Origin: an uncultured Photobacterium sp.
GTDB taxonomy: Bacteria > Pseudomonadota > Gammaproteobacteria > Enterobacterales > Vibrionaceae
DNA: 64,000 nucleotides
Direction of reading: 5' to 3'
Assembly: GCF_947502415.1 (NCBI RefSeq)
Contig: NZ_CANMZV010000007.1
Span: 1 to 64,000, forward strand
The notes beneath the pieces are model-generated. The model was not told the origin of the DNA, ran no database searches, and worked only from the letters and a program-made list of their open reading frames with translations. Of the stretch, positions 1-7,981 are shown one piece after another (the first letter of the stretch is position 1; each line of letters begins with the position of its first letter). Position numbers and translations under genes: made by a program.

Positions 1-87
1 GCGTTGTGCTTTATTCGCTCCAGTCCCATGTTTGCGAACTGATTTGGCCTGAGAACAGTAACGGCAAGGGACTTCTATTGTCGCCAT
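1..87 (-). CDS. IS1-family transposase InsA-like N-terminus (partial)
   Basis: This partial frame starts at an ATG on the minus strand (85-87) and runs off the window after 29 codons. It reads MATIEVPCRYCSQAKSVRKH and continues with a basic stretch. That is the start of the InsA zinc-finger protein of IS1 elements, with the first CxxC pair of the finger. In IS1, InsA binds the inverted repeats, and a programmed -1 frameshift fuses it to InsB to make the transposase. Whether this copy is intact cannot be judged here. The family assignment is strong because the degenerate copy at 3.2-3.9 kb covers the remainder. Confidence 0.7.
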   Translation of the reverse strand, partial: MATIEVPCRYCSQAKSVRKHGTGANKAQR

Positions 88-148
88 AAGATCACCCGAT
101 AACTCGACAAATAACTAAACTATAGTTCAAATCACCAAGTTGGCATCA
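1..148 (-). mobile_element. IS1-family element, 5' end (cut by window start)
   Basis: On the minus strand this is the upstream end of an IS1-like insertion sequence. Its outer end, about 131-148, reads inward as TGATGCCAACTTGGTGAT, which resembles the IS1 terminal inverted repeat. The same end recurs near 3881-3898. The rest of the element lies left of base 1. Unlike the 3.2-3.9 kb copy, this one keeps the insA start region. Confidence 0.75.
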
Positions 149-339
149 TGGCCGGATATTATGGCAAATCAATAAATCCCAAAGAAGCATCTAATAAAAA
201 TTAAAATGTTGTGAAACCTTAGTGAGTTAGCACATAATAAGCACTCCCTTTTCTATTGCCTTTTGAGCAATGTGAAAAAATACTAAGTGCGTTCATTTTA
301 TGCGTCACTTTTTCATCGCTAAAAAGGCACTATTAAATC

Positions 340-1026
340 ATGACCTCATTTCGTCAACGACTATCAAAAACCAGCATATCGGTCAGTTCAGCTAAAAAAG
401 TACTTGTATTAAACCGTAAAGGAGGTGCTGGAAAATCAACATTCGTTATGGGGTTAGCCAGTGCCGCCGCAGCATACGGCGCATCGGTTAATGTGATTGA
501 TTTTGACATTCAAGGTAGCAGTTCTTTTTGGGCAAAACGCTGTAAAGGTATCCATACTCAGCAATATAACCCAGCTCGTAGAACGTTTTCGGAAATTTCT
601 CAGACATTGCAAATTGAGAAAAATACAGATTTAGTGATTTTTGATACACCTTCTAATTTCCAAGAACTCGATCTTGAACGTTATTTACGCTTTTCCGACG
701 CGATAATTATACCCATGCAACCATCGCCAATCGATGTACATTCCATTTTAAATTTTCTCAAAGTATTGATAGCTTCCCCAACGTATAGACAAAAAAAACA
801 GCCAATCAGTTTCGTCGCAACGCGGTGCCACCATAATGACAATCACTTTCCGTTATTTAATCGCGTGCTAGGTAAAATGAAATACCCAATTCTCGGTGTA
901 ATGAATGATGATAAACGTTACCAAACAGCATTTGAATTAGGTTTAAATATGCTGAAATCTTTTGACAACCTCGATAATGCTTTATGGGAAACCGTTCTTG
1001 CTGAAATTGAACTAAAGAAGCAATAG
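340..1026 (+). CDS. Orphan ParA/MinD-family ATPase
   Basis: This is a 228-residue cytoplasmic P-loop ATPase of the ParA class. The deviant Walker A motif KGGAGKST is at residues 27-34, the A' motif with Asp54/Asp56 follows, and Walker B has Asp102 (VIFDTPS). It has no N-terminal helix-turn-helix, so it matches small ParA-like proteins rather than the ParA2 at 62.5 kb. No ParB or centromere partner lies beside it. Family members position plasmids, chromosomes or protein clusters on the nucleoid or membrane, but the cargo here is unknown. It sits 190 bp from an IS1-family end and among small accessory genes, which suggests transfer. A hairpin terminator overlaps the stop codon. Confidence 0.85.
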   Translation: MTSFRQRLSKTSISVSSAKKVLVLNRKGGAGKSTFVMGLASAAAAYGASVNVIDFDIQGSSSFWAKRCKGIHTQQYNPARRTFSEISQTLQIEKNTDLVIFDTPSNFQELDLERYLRFSDAIIIPMQPSPIDVHSILNFLKVLIASPTYRQKKQPISFVATRCHHNDNHFPLFNRVLGKMKYPILGVMNDDKRYQTAFELGLNMLKSFDNLDNALWETVLAEIELKKQ

Positions 1027-1046
1027 GCTGCCAGTTAGCAGCCTTT
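1025..1046 (+). terminator. Rho-independent terminator of orphan parA
   Basis: The stem AGGCTGC (1025-1031) pairs with GCAGCCT (1038-1044) and is followed by a short T run. It starts inside the stop codon of the ParA gene. Confidence 0.6.
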
Positions 1047-1124
1047 CCGAGATTCTTACTTCGGATGTTATGAAAGCGGTATCGAACAGGTATGATCGTG
1101 TGAAAACCACAAGAGAATCGATAA

Positions 1125-1463
1125 ATGCCATTCCCGCCACCTACACAGGGCTATGAGGGTAAATACATTGGTGTTAGTACTGAGTACCTAAAGCCACTAC
1201 CGACAGTTAAGGCCATATACGCGCCATGTAATCTAGATCTTGCAGGTATTAGCAAAGGGGATGTGATCATGGTTGAAGCGACTATACGCCCTTTTAATAA
1301 GAGTGTGTCACTGATAAAGAAGGACGGTGATTCAACGCTTGTTAGGCTACATTGGCAAAAGGGGAAGTGGTACGCGCAAAATGACACATCAAGCGGGAGG
1401 GTTACCGAGAATCTGCGCTATATCGCATTGGTGCGGCATGTGGTGAAAGATCAGTTAGTGTGA
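1125..1463 (+). CDS. UmuD/S24-like protein lacking the catalytic Ser-Lys dyad
   Basis: This 112-residue protein resembles the UmuD/LexA-type S24 peptidase fold. The segment LAGISKGDVIMVEA (39-52) matches the conserved AGI-xxGD-xxVVD block, and STLVRLHWQKGKWYAQN (70-86) matches the later GE-TVKRL block. By that alignment the catalytic serine is Asn36 and the catalytic lysine is Val73, so self-cleavage should be impossible. Family members cleave themselves after RecA activation and, as UmuD', join UmuC in polymerase V. No umuC is nearby. It may be a decoy, a fixed UmuD'-like subunit, or simply a fold relative. The alignment was made by eye, so the family call is tentative. Confidence 0.5.
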   Translation: MPFPPPTQGYEGKYIGVSTEYLKPLPTVKAIYAPCNLDLAGISKGDVIMVEATIRPFNKSVSLIKKDGDSTLVRLHWQKGKWYAQNDTSSGRVTENLRYIALVRHVVKDQLV

Positions 1464-1609
1464 GGTCGTGTGCTTTGATAGGCAATGAAATGGCCGCCTG
1501 GGGCGACCTTTCGGTGATTCATTGTTGGGCTGTAATGTTGAATATATGCCAAACGACAGATATAAAAAAGCCGGCCATAGCCAGCATTTTCTGAAGTAAA
1601 GTCTTCGAC

Positions 1610-1822
1610 TTATAAAGCAACTACGTTCGCTGCTTGAAGGCCTTTTTGGCCTTGCTCAGTTTCAAAAGAAACTTTTTGGCCTTCAGCTAGAGTTTTGAAA
1701 CCCTCAGAAGCAATAGCGCGGAAATGAACGAATACGTCTGCACCGCCGTTATCCTGAGTGATAAAACCAAAACCTTTCTCTTCGTTGAACCATTTTACGA
1801 TACCAGTACTTGAATTAGACAT
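1610..1822 (-). CDS. CspA-family cold-shock protein
   Basis: This is a 70-residue single-domain cold-shock protein. It has both RNA-binding motifs of the OB fold, KGFGFI (RNP1) and VFVHF (RNP2). Such proteins bind single-stranded RNA or DNA and melt mRNA structure. The ATG at 1820-1822 (MSNSSTG) is preferred over an upstream in-frame start because AAGGGG lies six bases before it. It is monocistronic. Several csp paralogues are usual in Vibrionaceae, so the exact orthologue is not assigned. Confidence 0.93.
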   Translation of the reverse strand: MSNSSTGIVKWFNEEKGFGFITQDNGGADVFVHFRAIASEGFKTLAEGQKVSFETEQGQKGLQAANVVAL

Positions 1823-1903
1823 ATGCTGCCCCTTATAAAAATTCATTAATAAATAAATCGCAAAAATGCGACGTGATAAGTGTCAGTGTTCGGTTTACGG
1901 AGG

Positions 1904-2134
1904 TTATGGTAAATATATTGCTTCCAATTCTATTTGGGCTTGATCTAGCAACACCATTAATATATCTACCTTATTGTATTTACTCGTAATTATAGCTTGT
2001 CGCAATTCAGCTTGAATAAGCTTTACTTTATATATTTGCCTCTTGATAACAAGATCCATAATTTTGCATCTCTGTATTTGAGTAAAGTCTGAGTGGTTTT
2101 TACAGAGAGGGAGTTCTTCTACATGGATAGACAC
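1904..2134 (-). CDS. Small hypothetical protein, coupled to upstream gene
   Basis: This is a 76-residue frame with a GTG start that overlaps the end of the upstream gene by 16 bases. A GGGAG ribosome-binding site lies inside that gene, so translation is probably coupled. The product is predicted soluble and helical, with many Ile, Lys and Gln residues and two cysteines. No family was recognised. The overlap arrangement is the main reason to think it is real. Confidence 0.4.
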   Translation of the reverse strand: MSIHVEELPLCKNHSDFTQIQRCKIMDLVIKRQIYKVKLIQAELRQAIITSKYNKVDILMVLLDQAQIELEAIYLP

Positions 2135-2466
2135 AATCCTCTCCCATCATTTAATTTACAGTTTGTAGCTAGATTTGTTGAGTTGAGCTGGATTGAGCTG
2201 CAAACAGACTGTTCTTGATATTCCTTTAATACAATTCGAGGTTCGCGTTTAATCTTTTTTTGAATTAATTGTGAATCCTTGCTCATCAACAAGCTCTCCA
2301 TTGTGACCAAAAGGCACTTTTCATTTAACTGCATAAAATCTGACCGACTCACTAAAAAAATGACCATACAAACCAAATATGAAATAACACTTATAGAAGC
2401 AAGGCTCATATTGTACATATTGATATTATTCTTTCTATGATCTTCCGCCCAAAAAAAGATGTTCAT
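2119..2466 (-). CDS. Small single-pass membrane protein, unknown
   Basis: This 115-residue protein has one clear hydrophobic helix (about 23-40, ISVISYLVCMVIFLV) near the N-terminus, followed by a charged Lys/Gln-rich tail. It would be anchored in the inner membrane. A strong GGAGG lies just before the ATG. It forms a two-gene unit with the overlapping downstream frame. Both are AT-rich compared with the metabolic genes further right, and no homologous family was recognised. Confidence 0.45.
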   Translation of the reverse strand: MNIFFWAEDHRKNNINMYNMSLASISVISYLVCMVIFLVSRSDFMQLNEKCLLVTMESLLMSKDSQLIQKKIKREPRIVLKEYQEQSVCSSIQLNSTNLATNCKLNDGRGLCLSM

Positions 2467-2796
2467 TCGCCTCCGTACTCACCCCCCTCTCACACTGAAC
2501 AATAATGTGCGATTTATGGCGCAGAACGAGCGTGATCTTGTAACTGCCAGAGACAAAAAAGACTGCCAATGATGACTTTACTTCGAGTTTTATGTAAAAA
2601 ATTAATTTATCACTACAGGTGTTTGTATATTTCTGGTATTTTACCTACCGTATGTTCGCATCATACTTTGCACACCTATATGGATATTAGTGTGCCCCCC
2701 TTTAAGTACGGATTCTTACTAGGGATACTACGTTCATAGATAAGTGCTAAAATTAATATTAGAAGACTAATTAATAGTATTAATAGTTGTTATTTT
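2467..2796 (+). other. Intergenic gap without recognised content
   Basis: This is AT-rich DNA between a leftward gene pair and a small rightward ORF. No convincing ORF, hairpin with T run or known operator was seen. Confidence 0.5.
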
Positions 2797-3000
2797 ATGA
2801 TTAATAATGCTGATAAAGTTAAGAATCAACATGGGGTTCATGGCGTTGTTATTAAAACAATTTGGAGCTTAAATGCACCTTACCAAGTTATAGATGAATT
2901 TGGTAACTATCATATGGATATTAAAAGTGATGGTCATTCAGATAACAACAATATTGTTTGGAAGCGCATTGAATCTAACTCCTTATCTATTGCTGTATAA
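2797..3000 (+). CDS. Small hypothetical protein
   Basis: This 67-residue frame is rich in Asn, Asp and His. No ribosome-binding site stands out before the ATG and no family was recognised. It ends 20 bases before a terminator-like hairpin, and the DNA after that hairpin resembles the DNA after the orphan parA gene. It may be a small accessory gene, but a chance frame is possible. Confidence 0.35.
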   Translation: MINNADKVKNQHGVHGVVIKTIWSLNAPYQVIDEFGNYHMDIKSDGHSDNNNIVWKRIESNSLSIAV

Positions 3001-3020
3001 TCTATACCCTGAAATATAAA

Positions 3021-3044
3021 AAGGTCGCCACCAATGGCGACCTT
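3021..3044 (+). terminator. Terminator-like hairpin after the small ORF
   Basis: AAGGTCGCC (3021-3029) and GGCGACCTT (3036-3044) form a perfect 9-bp stem with a 6-base loop. The T run is weak. The same GGCGACCTT-TCGG segment appears after the UmuD-like gene near 1503. Confidence 0.45.
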
Positions 3045-3164
3045 ACTTCGGTTCTTATGGTAACGGCAAGGAGGAAAGCTCTATCGTCACTTAAGGCAAG
3101 GTCATAAACGGTATCGAAGAGGTAAGCAGAACAAGGCTCCAGCGATAAACAATGCTGTTTCCAT

Positions 3165-3898
3165 TGATGAGCGCCCACCTATTGTGGATAGAACTCTCGC
3201 TCGATGAATGTGCCGATGATCTTGTCATGCATTTCTGCAGATTTTGAAAAACCGATGATTCTGCGAACCAAACGCTTTAGTCTTGAACGCAATGTTAGAT
3301 TGGTTCTCTCGATTCGTTAAGTAAAACGCTTACCTACAATGTACTTTTCTCTCGGTAAAGTACTGGCATAAACACTGAAATCATCGATGCAAAAAAAGCT
3401 AATATTAAAGGGCGATAGCAGGCCTAAGAGCGTAAGCAGAGCATCTGTGTTCCGTTTACCAAAAGCATGGGCAATGACTCGTTTATAACGAAGCTCCCAA
3501 GCATACCAAAGCCAACGGCGATGCTTCTTGTTGCCCACAATGACCACTGTTCATCGACTTCACATATCAACTCAATATTAGCTGTGTCGGATGGGACTGA
3601 AGTTACTTGCTTCGGTTGGCGTGTTTTAATGTTCTCGGCACGGTATTAAACCCAACTTTAAGCACTCTAGCAGTATCATGTAGCCCAGCGTTGTTCATGG
3701 CCATATTAACAATTTGTTCTTTCACACCAGGATGATAGGCATTGTAGGCGTAATCAAGTTGAAATGCCTTTCGGCAATCAAGACAGCGATAGCGTTGCGC
3801 TTTATTCGCTCCTTTCCCGTGTTTGCGAACTGATTTGGTTTGAGAACAGTAACTCGACAAATAATTAAATTATAGTTCAAATCACCAAGTTGGCATCA
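3165..3898 (-). mobile_element. Degenerate IS1-family insertion sequence
   Basis: This is a full-length but decayed IS1-like element of about 734 bp. The right end, read inward, is TGATGCCAACTTGGTGAT and is nearly identical to the end at 131-148. The left end is placed at a weak TGATG match 14 bases beyond the insB stop. Against the copy at the window start it lacks 41 bases (the equivalent of 58-98), which removes the insA start codon. The missing piece is flanked by TAAC repeats, as expected for slippage. Adding the 41 bases back gives about 775 bp, near the 768 bp of IS1. Confidence 0.75.
3179..3860 (-). pseudogene. IS1-family transposase insAB remnant
   Basis: The InsA part (3603-3860) keeps YRCLDCRKAFQLDY and MAMNNAGLHDTARVLK. 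The InsB part keeps CEVDEQW (near 3560), RRWLWYAWE, the LLSPFNISFFCIDDFSVY block, and TNLTLRSRLKRL with SKSAEMHDKIIG near the end. Three lesions are visible. The insA start has been deleted, one base is missing near 3541 (between DEQWS and VGNKKHRRW), and an in-frame TAA near 3316 replaces the Gln of the usual KRxTQRIER. The usual -1 frameshift of IS1 does not explain the 3541 shift. The transposase should be inactive. Confidence 0.8.
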
Positions 3899-4000
3899 CA
3901 ACCAACTAGACACTAAAACACTCCACTCTTTCCTAACATCGACAACATGAATGGAGTGTTAATTTTTCGGCTTCAAAACTTCTGCAAAGCCAATGCTTTA

Positions 4001-4279
4001 TTAAACATCAGATAAATACCATTCAACCGATGAATTGGCTGGCATAATTACTGGCCCATGAGTACCACCAAGACTAACCCCACCCTTCGCAGTGTTCATA
4101 TCAACATGCCAATATTTGCCTTCTGGTGGAGCAATTACACTGGTTCCTCCTGGTATCTCAGTCTCAAACGAGTTTGCTCCCCCAAGCTTTAAGCTTACTT
4201 CTGGCCCGGTATTTTTTAGTTTAAGAACAAGCGCATCATTGCCTGAAGCATCAGTATTAAATTCATAAGTAATAGCCAT
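4001..4279 (-). CDS. Small beta-rich hypothetical protein
   Basis: This 92-residue protein starts at the ATG of MAITYEF, because AAGGA lies eight bases upstream. An in-frame start 12 codons earlier has no such site. The sequence alternates polar and hydrophobic residues and has many Gly, Thr and Val, suggesting a beta-sandwich. There is no signal peptide and no cysteine. It is monocistronic. No family was recognised. Confidence 0.55.
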   Translation of the reverse strand: MAITYEFNTDASGNDALVLKLKNTGPEVSLKLGGANSFETEIPGGTSVIAPPEGKYWHVDMNTAKGGVSLGGTHGPVIMPANSSVEWYLSDV

Positions 4280-4791
4280 GATTTCATCCTTTTTAAAATA
4301 GTTTGCAGTACGCAAAAACCAACTAGTTGCATATCAATTAAAGTTTACTTATGAGCTTTGTCAAAGCTAACACTCTTCATTCAATTCATTATGTGATCTA
4401 CCAACATTGTGTTTTTAACCATAATCATACTCATCAACCACAGCCTGATTCTTATTCAAACACCCCATACTTCAGCAGCTGCTCTGTCCATATTGCTGTC
4501 TGACGTCAGTTCTTCTATTAATATCCATCATTCAATCAGGCAGGTGAGGTGAAGGTTGAAAGGGGTTAACGTAAAAGGGAGATTAACGTGAAAGGTTTCT
4601 GTTTTTTATGCAACTAACTTAAGTTTCTGTTTTTACTGTCGCTATTAAATTAGAGAATACACTGACGTGTTGAAGTGGAAGAAAAATAAAGCTGCATGGA
4701 AGCAGCAAAATCAAATATCGTCTCTTCATATATTCCTGTTGAATACTCCCCCGCTTATTTTCATTATCACCAATGTTCTCAAACCATATGG
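4280..4791 (+). other. Intergenic gap with short imperfect direct repeats
   Basis: No gene is convincing here. Near 4570-4600 the segment TTAACGTAAAAGG is followed by TTAACGTGAAAGG, and TTTCTGTTTTT occurs twice just after. The + strand frame at 4696-4944 runs antisense to a better signal-peptide gene and is not called. Confidence 0.4.
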
Positions 4792-5001
4792 TTAGGCCGC
4801 ATCAGTGAGAAACGAGTAATCCCATTTGCCGAGCTGACCTTCGGCATAAGCGCTTTCTTTACTGTCGTTCACCTGTGTTACCAAGGTACGGATATTGGAC
4901 TTAACACTATATTTACAGCCGGCCACCAGGGCCGAAGCCATTGATGGCACACTAAATACAACCAAAGAAGCAACAACTAGTAGTGATTTAACTGATTTCA
5001 T
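4792..5001 (-). CDS. Small exported protein, unknown
   Basis: This 69-residue precursor has a clear signal peptide. A Lys-rich start (MKSVKS) is followed by a hydrophobic core (LLVVASLVVFSV) and PSMASA, suggesting cleavage around residue 24. The mature part is about 45 residues and has one cysteine. GGGGAG lies a few bases before the ATG. It would be periplasmic or secreted. No family was recognised. Confidence 0.6.
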   Translation of the reverse strand: MKSVKSLLVVASLVVFSVPSMASALVAGCKYSVKSNIRTLVTQVNDSKESAYAEGQLGKWDYSFLTDAA

Positions 5002-5266
5002 GGGGAGTTCCTCACATTGTCTCGGCTTTATGTGAGTAATATTACCCGGCAGAGCATGACTGAAACCGAACTCAAAAATGACATTTTTTTCATGTGGCTT
5101 TTTCTACTGACGTATTCGCAATCTACTGATTCCATTATGTGATTAGTATCGAAAATATTCATGAAAGCAATATACCGCCATTATAAAATTGTGAGCACGG
5201 ATAACTTTCCGTTATTGATAAATATCTATCCTTAATTGATTTTTACGTCAATAAACAGAAGGTTAT

Positions 5267-6901
5267 ATGTTAAATCGAATAATGACCCTAAGTGCAGTGG
5301 CCCTGCTCACTTCAAATTGTGCCTTGGCACAAGTCAACAATGGTGACTTTGAAAGCTGGAATGGCAATACACCGGAAGGCTGGAGTGTAATAGACTCCGG
5401 CATCACTGTTTCCCCAACGTCTGCTCAGGTAAAAAGCGGTGGCGTTGCTGCCGAAGTGACAGTTAACACAGGCTCGCAAAGCAGTACTGACTTTTTACAG
5501 ACAGTCAGTGTTGAGCAAGAAAAAACATATCATTTCAAAGTATCTCTCTACCATACCGAAGGCCATGTTAAAGCCCGTCTGTATGTCGATGGTTACCGGA
5601 TTTATTCAGTCCCGTCTAAAACGAATCAGTGGCAGGAAATCAGCTACACTTACACGGCAACCTCTACCAAAGACATTCGTGTCGGGCTGCGTTTCTATGA
5701 TGTATCAGGCTTTGATGGATCTGAAGTCGTCTACGTCGATAACTTCCGGCCAACAGAAAACGGCGGTACTACAACGCCACCTCCGGTCAGCTGCAAGAAC
5801 ACCACAGCAACCCTGACACTGGTAACCGATCAGTACGCTTCAGAAACCAGCTGGCTACTGACAAACAAAGCCGGAGCAACCTTATTTGAAGGCTCAAATC
5901 TTGCCAATTCCACCACCTACACCAAAAATATGTGTCTGGCCGATGGTAATTACAGTTTCAAAATCAATGACTCATATGGTGATGGCATCTGTTGTAACTC
6001 CGGCAACGGCTCATTCAAACTGGAAGCCAATGGAAAAACCTTAACCACTGGCGGTGAATTCCATGACAGCCAGTCATTTAATTTCACCATCGGTGATACC
6101 ACGACAACAACGCCAACCGAACCACCTATTGTCAGCGACTATTATGAAGCAGCGGAAGGCAAAACAGGCTTAGCACTAAAAACTGCACTCTACAACATCA
6201 TTAACAATCACAATAGCCGCGGGTATGGTGCAATCTGGGAGCTGGCAAAGACTGCCGATCTGGATCACTACTACGAGAAAGATGGTTCTATTCTGGATAT
6301 GTACTCCGAGAAACCATCAGGCAATGATGTCGTAAATTTCGCCAAAGTAACCAATCAATGTGGCCAGTATAAGCGAGAAGGCGATTGCTATAACCGCGAG
6401 CACTCTTTCCCGAAAAGCTGGTTTGGCGGCAAAGTTGAACCTATGAACTCTGACGGCCACCATCTATTCGCCACCGACGGCTATGTAAACGCCAAACGCA
6501 GCAACTGGCCATTCGGCGAAGTAGGCTCAGCTTCATATACATCAAGCAACGGTTCTAAACTGGGTTCAGCCCGCGCTGGGCTGGGTTACTCTGGCACCGT
6601 TTTCGAGCCGGTCGATGAGTTTAAAGGTGACTTCGCACGCGCATATTTTTACATGGCGACACGTTATGAAAATGAAATTGCTTCCTGGGAGGGCAATAGC
6701 GTCAATTCAGATTCAGTGCTGGATGGAACTAATTCCACCGTATTCGAACCATGGATGCTCAACATGCTAAAACGCTGGCACCAGAACGATCCGGTCAGCC
6801 AGAAAGAGCTCGATCGTAACCAGGTCGTGTTTGAGTTCCAGGGCAACCGAAACCCATTCATTGATCATCCAGAATTTGTAAATGTAATTTGGGGAAACTA
6901 A
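5267..6901 (+). CDS. Secreted endonuclease I with two N-terminal accessory domains
   Basis: This 544-residue protein has a signal peptide (1-21, ending in ALA). Residues about 23-165 look like a carbohydrate-binding jelly-roll domain. Residues about 175-275 form a Cys-containing domain with the SYGDGICC motif found in secreted hydrolases of marine bacteria. A TTTPTEPP linker leads to an endonuclease I domain (about 289-544). That domain shows CYNREHSFPKSW with His379 and the SDGHHLFATD motif of His-Me-finger nucleases. It should degrade extracellular DNA for nutrients or biofilm release. Classical EndA is about 230 residues, so the accessory half is an addition. It is monocistronic, with AAGG before the ATG. 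Confidence 0.88.
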   Translation: MLNRIMTLSAVALLTSNCALAQVNNGDFESWNGNTPEGWSVIDSGITVSPTSAQVKSGGVAAEVTVNTGSQSSTDFLQTVSVEQEKTYHFKVSLYHTEGHVKARLYVDGYRIYSVPSKTNQWQEISYTYTATSTKDIRVGLRFYDVSGFDGSEVVYVDNFRPTENGGTTTPPPVSCKNTTATLTLVTDQYASETSWLLTNKAGATLFEGSNLANSTTYTKNMCLADGNYSFKINDSYGDGICCNSGNGSFKLEANGKTLTTGGEFHDSQSFNFTIGDTTTTTPTEPPIVSDYYEAAEGKTGLALKTALYNIINNHNSRGYGAIWELAKTADLDHYYEKDGSILDMYSEKPSGNDVVNFAKVTNQCGQYKREGDCYNREHSFPKSWFGGKVEPMNSDGHHLFATDGYVNAKRSNWPFGEVGSASYTSSNGSKLGSARAGLGYSGTVFEPVDEFKGDFARAYFYMATRYENEIASWEGNSVNSDSVLDGTNSTVFEPWMLNMLKRWHQNDPVSQKELDRNQVVFEFQGNRNPFIDHPEFVNVIWGN

Positions 6902-6933
6902 AGACTCTCCCCATATGAGTGGTAATGAGTAAA

Positions 6934-6968
6934 AAGCCGCAGGATAAACACCTGCGGCTTTCTTATTT
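6934..6968 (+). terminator. Terminator of the endonuclease gene
   Basis: AAGCCGCAGG (6934-6943) pairs with CCTGCGGCTT (6951-6960), followed by a T-rich run. Confidence 0.85.
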
Positions 6969-7204
6969 TCTTTACGACGAAGTAATTTAAGCCTGATTTG
7001 TAGCTATATATTCGTATGGACATACATACAACTAACGCCGCTGATTTGATATAAAACTGCTACAAGTACAACATTTTCAAATGAAAAATGTCGTTAGCTT
7101 TGGTAAGAATCAACATTCCTGTCTAGTCTAGTATTCATCAATTATATATAAAGGAGCCATACTGAACTCGGAAGTCCCCATTATTCAGTATGTGATCGAT
7201 TGTT
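6961..7204 (+). other. AT-rich intergenic region
   Basis: This is the rest of the 303-base gap after the nuclease gene. No ORF or known operator was seen. It presumably carries the promoter of the membrane protein that follows. Confidence 0.4.
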
Positions 7205-7687
7205 ATGACTAAAGTTAATTTCACATTTAAGGCTGCACTTTTATCGGCTTTGTTTTGGATAATCGAATCTTTAATTCATCAGTTATTTTTTTCAGATGGC
7301 AGGTTTGAAATTATTCCTCCAGAAGCAAATGAGCTTTGGATGAGAGTAGTCATCGTCATATTGGTGATTTGCTTTGGTATATATGCTGACTTTCAAACGA
7401 AAATACTTTTGAAAAAAGAAGAAGAAAAGCGATTAATATTCAAGGCAACGGTTTGTTCTTCTCAGCACATTGTGAATAATCTATTAAATCAAATGCAATT
7501 TTTTAGGATGAAAGCAGATGAACATAATGTATTCAATAGTGAAGTAATTGAACTGTATGATCAATCTCTACTAGAAGGTCAAAGATTAATGGAATTATTA
7601 AGCAATGTAGATGATCTTACAGTACAAAATATTCGGATGTCGGTATCACCTAAAGAGTCAAACACATCACCAGATTTGTCGACTTAA
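7205..7687 (+). CDS. Two-TM membrane protein with a kinase-dimerisation-like helix
   Basis: This 160-residue protein has two predicted membrane helices (about 8-28 and 47-64) joined by a short loop, then a cytoplasmic helical tail. The tail contains SQHIVNNLLNQMQFF (about 85-99) followed by a second helix, reminiscent of the His-containing dimerisation helices of sensor kinases. There is no ATPase domain, so it cannot be a kinase alone. It lies 300 bp upstream of a hybrid histidine kinase on the same strand, but a link is only suggested by position. No family was recognised with certainty. Confidence 0.55.
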   Translation: MTKVNFTFKAALLSALFWIIESLIHQLFFSDGRFEIIPPEANELWMRVVIVILVICFGIYADFQTKILLKKEEEKRLIFKATVCSSQHIVNNLLNQMQFFRMKADEHNVFNSEVIELYDQSLLEGQRLMELLSNVDDLTVQNIRMSVSPKESNTSPDLST

Positions 7688-7981
7688 TCCGTAATAAGTT
7701 ATGTTGCAATCAAGCCCTCACTCATAAACCTGACCACTGAAAAACCAATTTTTACGCTTGTGTTTCGGTCGGAATGGACTCTTTCTATCCACGGCATAAC
7801 TACATTCAAACAATGCAACATGTTTAACATACAAACAGTGAACTTGTCCTTACAATAACAATGAGTAGAGTAGCACTGGGCGATACTGTTCAATGACGGC
7901 TGTTTTCAAAAGTTAGCTTCTCTATTACGTCATGACGATCCTGCCGTCAGTCTCTAGGATTCAAAAAGAAAATGGATTTCA

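Noticed and set aside
1470..1560. Possible integron attC site after the UmuD-like gene
   Set aside because: No RYYYAAC/GTTRRRY core pair or VCR-like inverted repeat was found here or anywhere in the window, so a superintegron cassette is not supported.
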